From the NCBI GenBank assembly GCA_907165275.2, contig CAJRBF020000002.1, forward strand, positions 248,001 to 312,000: a DNA stretch of 64,000 nucleotides, written 5' to 3'. The first letter of the stretch is position 1, and each line of letters opens with the position of its first letter. This stretch comes from Zygaena filipendulae. Lineage: Eukaryota; Arthropoda; Insecta; Lepidoptera; Zygaenidae. The notes under the pieces are model-generated. The model was not told the DNA's origin and searched no databases. It saw only the letters and a program-made list of their open reading frames with translations. Positions 33,974-45,664 of the stretch are shown here, piece after piece. The position numbers and the translations under genes are program-made.

Positions 33974-34972
33974 GTCGGATATTGAGTATTCATCGGATGA
34001 GATCCAGGGTGCAGTGGCTGCCGCGCCGGTAGAAAAGCCAAAAAAAAGGGCACCGAAAAGAGCGCTAGAGGCTTCGGCATTGTCGGTTAGGTAAGAATTG
34101 TTTATGCACTGTTTAATAAGATTTTTTAGTTTAATATGATGTTGCACTGGGGGATTTATGCAATAGTTGTCTTTAACATTTAGTAATGAAAAATTAAAAT
34201 GTATTTTACAGATCCAAAAAGAAGCCTGACACCAGTAGCCGCAGCAGCGACAGCAGGAGTGCGTCGACCTCAACGAGGTGGGTAAATAGAAATTTTACAT
34301 TGAATACCTATTAGTATTTTGAAATGTCTGTTTTGAACTTTATTTCTTGTGTGTTATGCCGTGTTGCCACCTGTTTGCTATCGAACCACGACAATTTTTG
34401 TAGTGGCTTGAGTGTTTTATACTATACATTCATATATATTTTATACAGCAGTAGCCTTATTAACCGGTTACTGTGAACCAACTTATTTATTATAAGTTAC
34501 AAACTAAAAAATTGATTTTAAAATTTAACTTATTCATTATTTATCTTTTAGACTTTTAGGTAGTTAATGGGTAATATCGGTTAAGTTGTGTAACATTTTT
34601 TTCTTTTATTTTTTTGACAGCTCGGAATACGAACGAGGCCTCTTCGGTCTGGAGCCGGTGACAAAACAAACAAATAAGCTGTCTACCAACACCGGCCTCC
34701 AGACCTACCTCAGCACTCGAGTCCCCGGCGGGAAAGTTCGCCGGGATAAACATCTGGAAGGAGATTTTTATATAGAGGTACGAGTTTATAATACTGAAGA
34801 GGCTGCGACCGCACAGCCAGATCAACGGTGGCGGTCAGCGCAAGTGGCTTTGAAATTAAAATTAAATCGGGATACTTCGCAGTGGGGAGCCTTGCAAAAG
34901 TTTATGCACAAAGCACACGAGCTGTTTACTGATAGCGAACCTGTATTTTTTAGTGACAAAGGTTTTAAGTAG
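33974..34972 (+). CDS. Spliced gene of unknown function (three exons visible)
   Basis: Three exons are suggested by acceptor/donor signals and a consistent phase: 33974-34090 (ends AG|GTAAGA), 34212-34277 (AG|GTGGGT) and 34621-34972 (stop TAG). All junctions are phase 2, and removing the introns keeps one open frame. The N-terminal part is acidic, then Lys/Arg- and Ser-rich (EKPKKRAPKRALE). The last exon encodes a folded-looking domain (GLQTYLSTRVPGGKVRRDKH, GDFYIEVRVYN). I recognise no family. The first exon is upstream and not found. It may belong to the Polinton or to a host transcript. Confidence 0.5.
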
Positions 34973-35076
34973 ATAATTTAAATTATTTTTACCTACACTG
35001 TATTTATTTCACAAGCTTCTGCGGAGTATCTCCATTTAGTTTTAGTTTTTAGTGTCATTCATAGTAATTTAACATA

Positions 35077-35196
35077 ATGCCGTATTGTGAAGATTGCAAA
35101 GTTTTTGTTAGTCGTGTTCGTTGGATAGGTCACTTGCGAAGTACTGATCATAAAAATAAAAATTATACTTTGCATCCCTACGAAGATGATTACTAA
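35077..35196 (+). CDS. Small C2H2 zinc-finger ORF, possible DNA polymerase N-terminal remnant
   Basis: This 39-codon frame from ATG holds CEDCKVFVSRVRWIGHLRSTDH, a CX2CX12HX4H-type single finger. It ends at a TAA. In some arthropod Polintons a large N-terminal protein region begins with a comparable 'C-x-x-C...HLRS-x-x-HK' finger; this is from general recollection, so the link is tentative. The rest of such a protein is missing. Confidence 0.4.
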   Translation: MPYCEDCKVFVSRVRWIGHLRSTDHKNKNYTLHPYEDDY

Positions 35197-36329
35197 TTTA
35201 CTTGCAGCAGTACGTAGTATGGTGCCGTCCTTGTCACACTGTTTAAAGCTAACAAAAGAACGAAACATTCTGTCTCGCTCTCACACGCCTGACACGGCGC
35301 GTCAGCTCACCCAGTCGCCCGATGCCATTACGTTTTTTTGTGCGGTCCAAGTCACATCTCTGCATCTCTCCGTGTATATTTATTAGTTCCTGCGCACAAA
35401 GTAAGAAAAAAATCGCGGCGTCATAGACGAGCGTCTACGTCTTCCGAAAGTCAAAGTGAACCGTTGATCGACGAGACTCCAAACCTAGTGTTTTCAGAAA
35501 ACGGTAAGTACCACCGCTATATCAGCTAGAACATTTAGCGTCGCTCGCGCCGGTGGCGCCAACGCGGCGCCAGCCATAGCACAGTGCAGTCACCGTTAAT
35601 TTTCACAACTTACAAACGGCTTGGTTGCTCTTTTTTCGCTAAATGCTTACAATTATGCTGGTTTTATATATCTAATACTAAGATGAAAACGCCCACGTAA
35701 ATCGTGTGAGTATTATCAAATAAAAATACTACCTACATAAACGGTATTGATAATTCCGTGTATTCTCCATGTAAATCGTGTCGAGATTATTATTATTATT
35801 CTTGTTGTACTCACTCACGTATATCGTGTTTAGTGATTACACAATTAAGCTCCACGTATATCGTGTTCGAGCGTCAATAGTAGGTATTCTATATAATTCC
35901 ATGTATTCTCCATGTAAATCGTGTCGAGATTATTATTATTATTTTTGTTGTACTCACTACACGTATATCGTGTTTAGTGATTACACAAATAAGCTCCACG
36001 TATATCGTGTTCGAGCGTCAATAGTAGGTATTCTATATAATTCCGTGTATTCTCCATGTAAATCGTGTCGAGATTATTATTATTATTTTTGTTGTACTCA
36101 CTACACGTATATCGTGTTTAGTGATTGATTACACAATTAAGCTCCACGTATATCGTGTTCGAGCGTCAATAGTAGGTATTCTATATGAATACATTTTACT
36201 AGTTTTAACTATGTCTGAGCGTAATTTATGGATATTTGGATATTTTACTCCTAATATTCGGACTTGCTTTAAGCATTTTTATATGAGCTTGTACAGAAAA
36301 AATATCTACCCCCAGAAAACTGCCTCAAA
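35197..36329. other. Region upstream of the DIRS ORFs
   Basis: This probably includes the 5' end of the DIRS-like element, but no terminal repeat could be defined. A pyrimidine-rich stretch at 35270-35390 resembles a promoter region. 35750-36190 is a tandem repeat listed separately. Confidence 0.35.
35750..36190. repeat. Tandem repeat, three units of about 143 bp
   Basis: CCATGTAAATCGTGTCGAGA starts at 35767, 35910 and 36054, giving a period of 143-144 bp. Each unit also contains CACGTATATCGTG twice. The units are nearly identical. They lie just before the first DIRS ORF and may be its leader or promoter array. Confidence 0.85.
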
Positions 36330-36638
36330 ATGAGGGCTCCTAAACTTAATCTAGAAATTAAGGCCGCCCTCACCGAGATTAATAATAAGAAAGATTTATA
36401 TTCTCAGTCTAAACAAAACCAGTTAGCCAGCTGTTTATCGGCCTTGGGGAAAGCTCTGAATCTGTCAATCACTAAGAGTAAAGACGATATTTCACAAGAA
36501 ATAATAAAATATATTAGTGATGCCAGCCGTCTACTGTGTGATTACCACTATAAGGAATCTCAATCCCGCAAATACGCCATTATTAATACTCTTAATAAGC
36601 AAACACGAGACACCACCACCAGAAGAATACCAAAATAG
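36330..36638 (+). pseudogene. DIRS gag-like ORF
   Basis: This is a 102-codon Lys/Asn-rich frame starting from ATG (MRAPKLNLEIKAALTEINNK). It has the helix-rich look of the N-terminal protein of DIRS-type elements and precedes the RT. Frame continuity with 36707-36952, which is Ala/Arg-rich, is lost, so gag is probably broken. The assignment rests mainly on position. Confidence 0.45.
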
Positions 36639-37027
36639 ATGAATATTTATTTGGTTCCGGTCTTGCAGAGCACCTAAAGTCATCTAAGGCAATCTCTAAG
36701 TCTGGAATGGAACTCAGACCGACGACTACCGATAACCGACCAAAACTAAAGGCAGTTACCGCAGGTCAAGCATCAACAGCTGCTCGTCGTGGGACTTTAA
36801 ACGCGAGGGGGGCGCTGCAAGCACCAGTCGCAGAGCCGCGAGCGCACCCAGCACCGAGGAGGAATCATGCGGCTCCAGCTCCAGCTTCGACGCGCTACCG
36901 GCACAACTACAGCTCCAAGTACACGCACCGCCAGCGAGGGAGAAGGAATTGACTCCAAGTACAGAGGTACCTACTTGCGTTGCGGGTAGATTACAACATT
37001 TTTATCAATAGTGGGCCACTATAACTG

Positions 37028-37581
37028 ATGTTCCTAAAATTTTTTCATGGGTCAGCGGCTACAAAATACCCTTTATATTTATATTATATACAACACAATC
37101 TGCCACAAAATAAGTACTGCACACAAAGAGAAGCTCAAATTATTGATGATTGCATTTCCAATCTTACCAGTTCTGGCTTTATTTCGCCTTGCAGTCCATG
37201 CAAAGGCCAGCATATTTCGCCAATTTTTACAGTTCCAAAACCGAACGGTAAACATAGATTTATTTTAAACTTAAAAAGTTTAAATGAATACATCGATGTA
37301 CAACACTTCAAAATGGAAGATTACCGCACGGTTTTGAAACTTATTGAACACAATGACTACATGGCAACAATAGACCTCCAGGACGCTTATATTCTAGTGT
37401 CAGTCGATATTGAAGATCGGAAGAAGTTAAGATTTCAGTGGCATTCAAATCTTTTCGAGTTTAACGTTCTACCGTTTGGTCTATGTACTGCGCCATTCGT
37501 GTTTACGAAACTTTTAAAACCTGTACTTTCTCAACTACGCTCTAATGGTCACCTATCTGTAAATTATTTAGATGATTTTTG
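37028..37581 (+). pseudogene. DIRS reverse transcriptase, N-terminal part
   Basis: RT motifs of DIRS type are clear: ISPIFTVPKPNGKHRFILNL, LNEYIDVQHFKME, ATIDLQDAYILVSVDIED (catalytic Asp), FNVLPFGLCTAPFVFTKLLK and NYLDDF (the YLDD catalytic box). The frame is cut immediately after that box by the foldback element at 37582 and resumes after 49927 (INLLESLGFLINWDKSQ), which is RT thumb. Confidence 0.88.
37573..37581. other. Foldback element target-site duplication, left copy
   Basis: TGATTTTTG here is repeated exactly at 49919-49927 on the other side of the element. Removing the element and one copy restores the DIRS RT frame. Confidence 0.9.
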
Positions 37582-40500
37582 GGCGGTGTGAAGTTGGCCC
37601 CCCAATGTCAAAAAAAAAATAAAATAAAGTGAGTTCTAGTGGCCCCCCACATAGTTCCGGAGTTCTTTATACTTTTTGGAAATAGTTCTGTTGTTTACAT
37701 AGACCAAAAATGGTTTTGAAATAATGGGGGGCCAACTTCCCGATTTACATATTTTACGGCCTTATACCGCGAAAAGTATTAGTCAAATCGAAAAATGTTA
37801 TAGAGATAATGTGTAGAACTCTTTGGGGGGCCAACGGAACTCTTACAAAAAAATCGATTTTTGAATATTTTATTTTTTTTCAAAATAATTAATTATTTTC
37901 ATCTGAACCTAGCGTCTTTCCTATCGGTTATATCGAAATAAGTTATAGGAAAAACTTATAGAACTCTTTGAGGGGCACCTAGAAATCTAAGAAAAAAATT
38001 CATTTTCCGGAAACTAGATAAAAATTGAGAAAAACTTTTTTTTTATACACAAGTTTTTAAAAAAATGGCATGAGTTCTAGTTGCCCCCCACATAGTTCTG
38101 AACATCTATATACATTTTAGAAATAGTTCTGTTGTTTACATAGACCAAAAATGGTTTTGAAATAATTTCCCGATATTCATATTTTACGGCCTTATACCGC
38201 GAAAAGTATTAGTCAAATCGAAAAATGTTATAGGGATAATGTGTAGAACTCTTTGGGGGGCCAACGGAACTCTAACAAAAAAATCGATTTTTGAATATTT
38301 TATTTTTTTCCAAAATAACTAATTATTTTCATCTGAACCTAGCGTCTTTCTTATCGGTTATATCGAAATAAGTTAGAAGAAAAACTTGTAGAACTCTTTG
38401 AGGGGCACCTAGAAATCTAAGAAAAAAATTCATTTTCCGGAAACTAGAAGAAGAAGAAGAAGAAGAAAATACATTTATTTCAGCACAACACACAAGAAAA
38501 AGAAACAAACATCAACAGTGCCTAATCTAAAGAAACATAGATAATATCTCTTGCATGCTCTGCCGAAAGGGTCACCAACTCAGCATTAGCTAGGTGCGGG
38601 AACACCTAGCGCTGGTTTTCAGTTGGCAGCCCGCTGTCACGCACGGACGGGGGTAACAAAAGAGGTACAGAAAAAAATGATACTATACATATAAATACAA
38701 GTACACCAACTAAACATAAAAAATATAAAAGATAAATAATATAGAAAAATACAGGTAAATAATTCTTACTGAAATAAACAATACATACAAAGTACTTAAA
38801 CATTATAAATACTGTAAGATCTGTAATACACTACTTATAATACAATAATTATAATACAATACTTTTAGTACAATGAAACTAAATTAAGAAATAAATAGAA
38901 TAATAAAATAGCATTTTCCAATATTACCACAGAACAAAATAATAGTACAAAAATATAATAAATAAAAAAAAGACTGTTAACGACCACCTCGCCACAACAA
39001 CACACGCCATTGTGGTTAAGATCTCCGTCTGCATGAAGGTGGGCACCTTTTGTAAACAAGAAATAATTTTTATTTTTGTTTGTTAAACTAGATGAAAATT
39101 GAGAAAAACTTTTTTTTTATACACAAGTATTTAAAAAAATGGCATGAGTTCTAGTTGCCCCCCACATAGTTCTGAACATCTATATACATTTTGGAAATAG
39201 TTCTGTTGTTTACATAGCCCAAAAATGGTTTTGAAATAATTGCCCAATTTTTTTACGGCCTTGTACCGCGAAAAGTATTAGTCAAATCGAAAAATGTTAT
39301 AGGGATAATGTGTAGAACTCTTTAGGGGGCCAACGGAACTCTAACAAAAAAATCGATTTTTGAATATTTATTTTTTTCCAAAATAACGAATTATTTTCAT
39401 CTGAACCTAGCGTCTTTCTTATCGGTTATATCGAAATAAGTTATAGGAAAAACTTGTAGAACTCTTTGAGGGGCACCTAGAAATCTAAGAAAAAAACACA
39501 TTTTCACAAGTTTTTAAAAAAATGGCATGAGTTCTAGTTGCCCCCCACATAGTTCTGAACATCTATATACATTTTGGAAATAGTTCTGTTGTTTACATAG
39601 ACCAAAAATGGTTTTGAAATAATTGCCCAATTTTTTTACGGCCTTGTACCGCGAAAATTATTAGTCAAATCGAAAAATGTTATAGGGATAATGTGTAGAA
39701 CTCTTTGGGGGGCCAACGGAACTCTAACAAAAAAATCGATTTTTGAATATTTATTTTTTTACAAAATAACTAATTATTTTCATCTGAACCTAGCGTCTTT
39801 CTTATCGGTTATATCGAAATAAGTTAGAAGAAAAACTTGTAGAACTCTTTGAGGGGCACCTAGAAATCTAAGAAAAAATTTCATTTTCCGGAAACTAGAT
39901 GAAAATTGAGAAAAACTTTTTTTTTATACACAAGTTTTTAAAAAAATGGCATGAGTTCTAGTTGCTCCCCACATAGTTCTGAACATCTATATACATTTTA
40001 GAAATAGTTCTGTTGTTTACATAGACCAAAAATGGTTTTGAAATAATTTCCCGATATTCATATTTTACGGCCTTATACCGCGAAAAGTATTAGTCAAATC
40101 GAAAAATGTTATAGGGATAATGTGTAGAACTCTTTGGGGGGCCAACGGAACTCTAACAAAAAAATCGATTTTTGAATATTTTATTTTTTTCCAAAATAAC
40201 TAATTATTTTCATCTGAATCTAGCGTCTTTCTTATCGGTTATATCGAAATAAGTTAGAAGAAAAACTTGTAGAACTCTTTGAGGGGCACCTAGAAATCTA
40301 AGAAAAAAATTCATTTTCCGGAAACTAGATGAAAATTGAGAAAAACTTTTTTTTTATACACAAGTATTTAAAAAAATGGCATGAGTTCTAGTTGCCCCCC
40401 ACATAGTTCTGAACATCTATATACATTTTGGAAATAGTTCTGTTGTTTACATAGCCCAAAAATGGTTTTGAAATAATTGCCCAATTTTTTTACGGCCTTG

Positions 40501-42690
40501 TACCGCGAAAAGTATTAGTCAAATCGAAAAATGTTATAGGGATAATGTGTAGAACTCTTTAGGGGGCCAACGGAACTCTAACAAAAAAATCGATTTTTGA
40601 ATATTTATTTTTTTCCAAAATAACGAATTATTTTCATCTGAACCTAGCGTCTTTCTTATCGGTTATATCGAAATAAGTTATAGGAAAAACTTGTAGAACT
40701 CTTTGAGGGGCACCTAGAAATCTAAGAAAAAAACACATTTTCCGGAAACTCGATGAAAATTGAGAAAAACTTTTTTTATATACACAAGTTTTTAAAAAAA
40801 TGGCATGAGTTCTAGTTGCCCCCCACATAGTTCTGAACATCTATATACATTTTGGAAATAGTTCTGTTGTTTACATAGACCAAAAATGGTTTTGAAATAA
40901 TTGCCCAATTTTTTTACGGCCTTGTACCGCGAAAATTATTAGTCAAATCGAAAAATGTTATAGGGATAATGTGTAGAACTCTTTGGGGGGCCAACGGAAC
41001 TCTAACAAAAAAATCGATTTTTGAATATTTATTTTTTTACAAAATAACTAATTATTTTCATCTGAACCTAGCGTCTTTCTTATCGGTTATATCGAAATAA
41101 GTTAGAAGAAAAACTTGTAGAACTCTTTGAGGGGCACCTAGAAATCTAAGAAAAAATTTCATTTTCCGGAAACTAGATGAAAATTGAGAAAAACTTTTTT
41201 TTTATACACAAGTTTTTAAAAAAATGGCATGAGTTCTAGTTGCTCCCCACATAGTTCTGAACATCTATATACATTTTAGAAATAGTTCTGTTGTTTACAT
41301 AGACCAAAAATGGTTTTGAAATAATTTCCCGATATTCATATTTTACGGCCTTATACCGCGAAAAGTATTAGTCAAATCGAAAAATGTTATAGGGATAATG
41401 TGTAGAACTCTTTGGGGGGCCAACGGAACTCTAACAAAAAAATCGATTTTTGAATATTTATTTTTTTCCAAAATAACTAATTATTTTCATCTGAACCTAG
41501 CGTCTTTCTTATCGGTTATATCGAAATAAGTTAGAAGAAATCTTGTAGAACTCTTTGAGGGGCACCTAGAAATCTAAGAAAAAATCACATTTTCCGGAAA
41601 CTCGATGAATATTGAGAAAAACTTTTTTTATATGCACAAGTTTTTAAAAATATGGCATGAGTTCTGGTTGCCCCCCACATAGTTCTGAATATCTATATAC
41701 ATTTTGGAAATAGTTCTGTTGTTTACATAGCCCAAAAATGGTTTTGAAATAATTTCCCAATTTTTTTACGGCCTTGTACCGCGAAAAGTATTAGTCAAAT
41801 CGAAAAATGTTATAGGGATAATGTGTAGAACTCTTTGGGGGGCCAACGGAACTCTAACAAAAAAATCGATTTTTGAATATTATTTTATTTTTTTCCAAAA
41901 TAACTAATTATTTTCATCTGAACCTAGCGTCTTTCTTATCGGTTATATCGAAATAAGTTATAGGAAAAACTTGTAGAACTCTTTGAGGGGCACCTAGAAA
42001 TTTAAGAAAAAATCACATTTTCCGGAAACTAGATGAAAATTGAGAAAAACTTTTTTTTTATACACAAGTTTTTAAAAAAATGGCATGAGTTCTAGTTGCC
42101 CCCCACATAGTTCTGAACATCTATATATATTTTGGAAATAGTTCTGTTGTTTACATAGCCCAAAAATGGTTTTGAAATAATTTCCCAATTTTTTTACGGC
42201 CATGTACCGCGAAAAGTATTAGTCAAATCGAAAAATGTTATAGGGATAATATGTAGAACTCTTTGGGGGGCCAACGGAACTCTAACAAAAAAATCGATTT
42301 TTGAAATTATAATTTTTCCAAAATAACGAATTATTTTCATCTGAACCTAGCGTCTTTCTTATCGGTTATATCGAAATAAGTTGTAGGAAAAACTTGTAGA
42401 ACTCTTTGAGGGGCACCTAGAAATTTAAGAAAAAATCACATTTTCCGGAAACTAGATGAAAATTGAGAAAAACTTTTTTTTTATACACAAGTTTTTAAAA
42501 AAATGGCATGAGTTCTAGTTGCCCTCCACATAGTTCTGAACATCTATACACATTTTGGAAATAGTTCTGTTGTTTACATAGCCCAAAAATGGTTTTGAAA
42601 TAATTTCCCAATTTTTTTACATCCTTGTACCGCGAAAAGTATTAGTCAAATCGAAAAATGTTATAGGGATAATGTGTAGAACTCTTTGGC
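37582..42690. repeat. Foldback left arm, tandem array of about 425-bp units
   Basis: The phrase GGATAATGTGTAGAACTCTTT or a close variant recurs near 37805, 38235, 39304, 39688, 40115, 40539, 40964, 41393, 41816, 42245 and 42669. The interval is about 425 bp apart from one shorter unit and the unit holding the LINE insert. Units carry blocks such as CTAGTTGCCCCCCACATAG. The outermost unit has a distinct end adjoining the TSD. Confidence 0.88.
38449..39084 (-). mobile_element. LINE 3' fragment nested in the foldback arm
   Basis: It is flanked by AAACTAGA at 38441-38448 and 39085-39092. On the minus strand it ends with a (CTT)n tail (38449-38468 reads AGAAGAAGAAGAAGAAGAAG) after AAATAAATGTATTTT. 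No RT coding remains. Removal restores the foldback repeat unit. Confidence 0.85.
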
Positions 42691-43240
42691 GGGAAAACGT
42701 AGTGATTACCTTCTCTCTGACTGCGGGTTTACCTCCTAAGGTCTGATAAAATTATAAAATAAGGGATTAAGAGGGAGACGGTGAGGATTTGCTCGCGACG
42801 GCCGCAAGTGTGAAATAGATGCACGATGGGATTATCTCTGGAGTCCGGACCGACTCGTTATAAAAAATAACACAAAAAAAGAAAATAATTAAAAAAAATC
42901 TACGTCAATCATAATAATATAATAAAACACCAATTTTTCTTTTGAAGTTTCGGTTGACCCCAAAGAGTTTTACTACAAATTATAACATTTTTCGATTTTA
43001 TTAATACTTTTGTCGGTACAAGACCGCAAAAAATTTAATTGGGAAGTTTGTCCCTCATTAGTTTAAAACCAATATTTCTTTTTAGTTTGGGACTATAGAT
43101 GATAATGTGATAATGTTCAAGCAATATTAATATTAATTATTATTTCTCTACCATGATCTGCTGGACTTTAAACGGGAGTGCTGGATTCGTATCCAGTTCT
43201 TAATTGAAGACCTGTTACTGATCTGTAAGAAACAAGAGCT
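42691..43240. other. Foldback spacer with a diverged inverted unit
   Basis: 42700-42900 does not match the arms and I recognise nothing in it. From about 42950 to 43100 the sequence is a strongly diverged copy of the arm unit in right-arm orientation (ACATTTTTCGATTTTATTAA, GGTACAAGACCGCAAAAAA). The arms therefore do not simply meet at the core. Confidence 0.55.
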
Positions 43241-45600
43241 CTGGCCGTCATGGTAGAGCAGTTAAAAAGGAAAAAAAAAGTATTATTTTAACAGTTCCAC
43301 CAGCACGTGAAGGGCGGAACTCCTTCGTATCTCATAGACCAGTATCAGAACTTAGATACAGAACTAGATTAAAAACCAGAACTCCCATTTAAAACCCATC
43401 TGATCATGGTAGAGCTGAGAAAAAGTTAAAAAATATAATTTTAACAGTTCCACTAGCACGCGAAGGCGGGAACTCCTTGGTTTCTCAAAGATCACTATGA
43501 TATCTTTAATTTAGAACCGGACACGAATCTAGAACTCTGTTCCGAACTCCAGCAGATCTTGGTAGAGCAGTTAAAAAGTAAAAAATTATTATTTTAACAG
43601 TTCCACTAGCACGTGAAGGACGGAAATCCTTCGTTTCTCACAGGTAAGTATGACATCTTCAATTTAAAACTGGATACGAATCCAGAAATCTGGTTCAAAA
43701 TCCAGCAGATCATGGTAGAGCAGCATAAAAGTAAAAAAAATGTTATTTTAACAGTTCCACTAGCACGTGAAGGGCGGAACTCCTTAGTATTTCATATACC
43801 AGTATCAGAACTTAGATACAGAACTAGATTAAAAACCAGAACTCCCGTTTAAAACCCATCTGATCATGGTAGAGCCGAGAAAAAGGTAAAGAATATTATT
43901 TTAACAGTTCCACTAGCACGTGAAGGCGGGAACTGCTTGGTTTCTCACAGATCACTATGATATCTTCAATTTAGAACCGGACACGAATCTAGAACTCTGT
44001 TCCGAACTCCAGCAGATCTTGGTAGAGCAGATAAAAAGTAAAAAAAATATTATTTTAACAGTTCCACTAGCTCGTGAAGGACGGAAATCCTTCGTTTCTC
44101 ACAGGTAAGTATGACATCTTCAATTTAAAACTGGATACGAATCCAGAAATCCGGTTCAAATCCAGGAGATCATGGTAGAGCAGCATAAAAGTAAAAAAAA
44201 TATTATTTTAACAGTTCCACTAGCACGTGAAGGGCGGAACTCCTTAGTATTTCATAGACCAGTATCAGAACTTAGATACAGAACTAGATTAAAAACCAGA
44301 ACTCCCGTTTAAAACCCATCTGATCATGGTAGAGCCGAGAAAAAGTTAAAAAATATTATTTTAACAGTTCCACTAGCACGTAAAGGCGGGAACTCCTTGG
44401 TTTCTCATAGATCACTATGATATCTTCAATTTAGAACCGGACACGAATCCAGAACTCTGTTTCGAACTCCAGCAGATCTTGGTAGAGCAGTTAAAAAGTA
44501 AAAAAAAATAATATTTTAACAGTTCCACTAGCACGTGAAGGACGAATATCCTTCGTTTCTCACAGGTAAGTATGACATCTTCAATTTAAAACTGGATACG
44601 AATCCAGAAATCTGGTTCAAAATCCAGCAGATCATGGTAGAGCAGCTAGAAAGTAAAAAAATATTATTTTAACAGTTCCACCAGCACGTGAAGGGCGGAA
44701 CTCCTTCGTATCTCACAGACCAGTATCAAAACTTACTGAATACAGATACAGAACTGGATTGAAAACCAGAACTCCCGTTTAAAACCCATCTGATCATAGT
44801 AGAGCCGAGACAAAGTAAAACAATATTATTTTGACAGTTCCACTAGCACGTGAAGGACGGAACTTCTGCGTTTCTCACAGATCAGTATAATATCTTCAAT
44901 AAGGACCTGGATAAAAATCCAAAACTCCGTTTCAAAATCCAGCAGATCATGGTAGAGCAGTTAAAAAGTAAAAAAAAATATTTTAACAGTTCCACTAGCA
45001 TGTGAAGGCGGGATCTCCTTTGTTTCTCATAGATCAGTATAACATCTTCAATTAGGACCTGGATAAAAATCCAGAACTCCGTTTCAAAATCCAGCAGATC
45101 ATGGTAGAGCAGTTAAAAAGTAAAAAGAAATATATTTTAACAGTTCCACTAGCACGTGAAGGCGGGAACTCCTTTGTTTCTCATAGATCAGTATAACATC
45201 TTCAATTAGGACCTGGATAAAAATCCAGAACTCCGTTTCAAAATCCAGCAGATCATGGTAGAGCAGTTAAAAAGTTTAAAAAAAAAATTTTAACAGTTCC
45301 ACCAGCACGTGAAGCTCGGAACTCCTTCGTATCTCACAGACGAATATCAGAACTTAGATACAGAACTGGATTGAAAACCAGAACTCCCGTTTAAAACCCA
45401 TCTGATCATGGTAGAGCCGAGACAAAGTAAAACAATATTATTTTGACAGTTCCACTAGCACGTGAAGGACGGAACTTCTGCATTTGTCACAGATCAGTAT
45501 GGTATCTTCAATTTAGAACTGGATACTAAACCAGAACTCCGATCCGAAATCCAGCAGATGATGGTCGATCAGTAAGAAGTAAAAAAATATTATTTTCACG
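43240..45600. repeat. Foldback core: about 154-bp repeats in a higher-order array
   Basis: TGGTAGAGC or a close variant recurs about 16 times at about 154-bp spacing from 43248 to 45563. Three monomer types alternate. For example CAGGTAAGTATGACATC occurs near 43640, 44100 and 44560, and AGATCACTATGATATC near 43485, 43946 and 44408, giving a 460-bp higher-order unit three times. The last few monomers are less regular. Two open frames of 62-79 codons run through it but are repeat translations. Confidence 0.85.
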
Positions 45601-45664
45601 TCTGTCTGTCTGTTATAATTTCACGCCTTAACGGTTAAACCGATCATTACGAAATTTTGCATAC
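45600..45664. repeat. Dispersed repeat tail at the core-right arm junction
   Basis: CTGTCTGTCTGTTATAATTT, then TTAACGGTTAAACCGATCAT and ATTTTGCATACACG, is a motif block frequent in dispersed repeats of lepidopteran genomes. It lies exactly between the core array and the right arm. Confidence 0.5.

Noticed and set aside
43613..44108. ORFs of 62-79 codons in the foldback core
   Set aside because: They are translations of the tandem repeats and break in neighbouring monomers.
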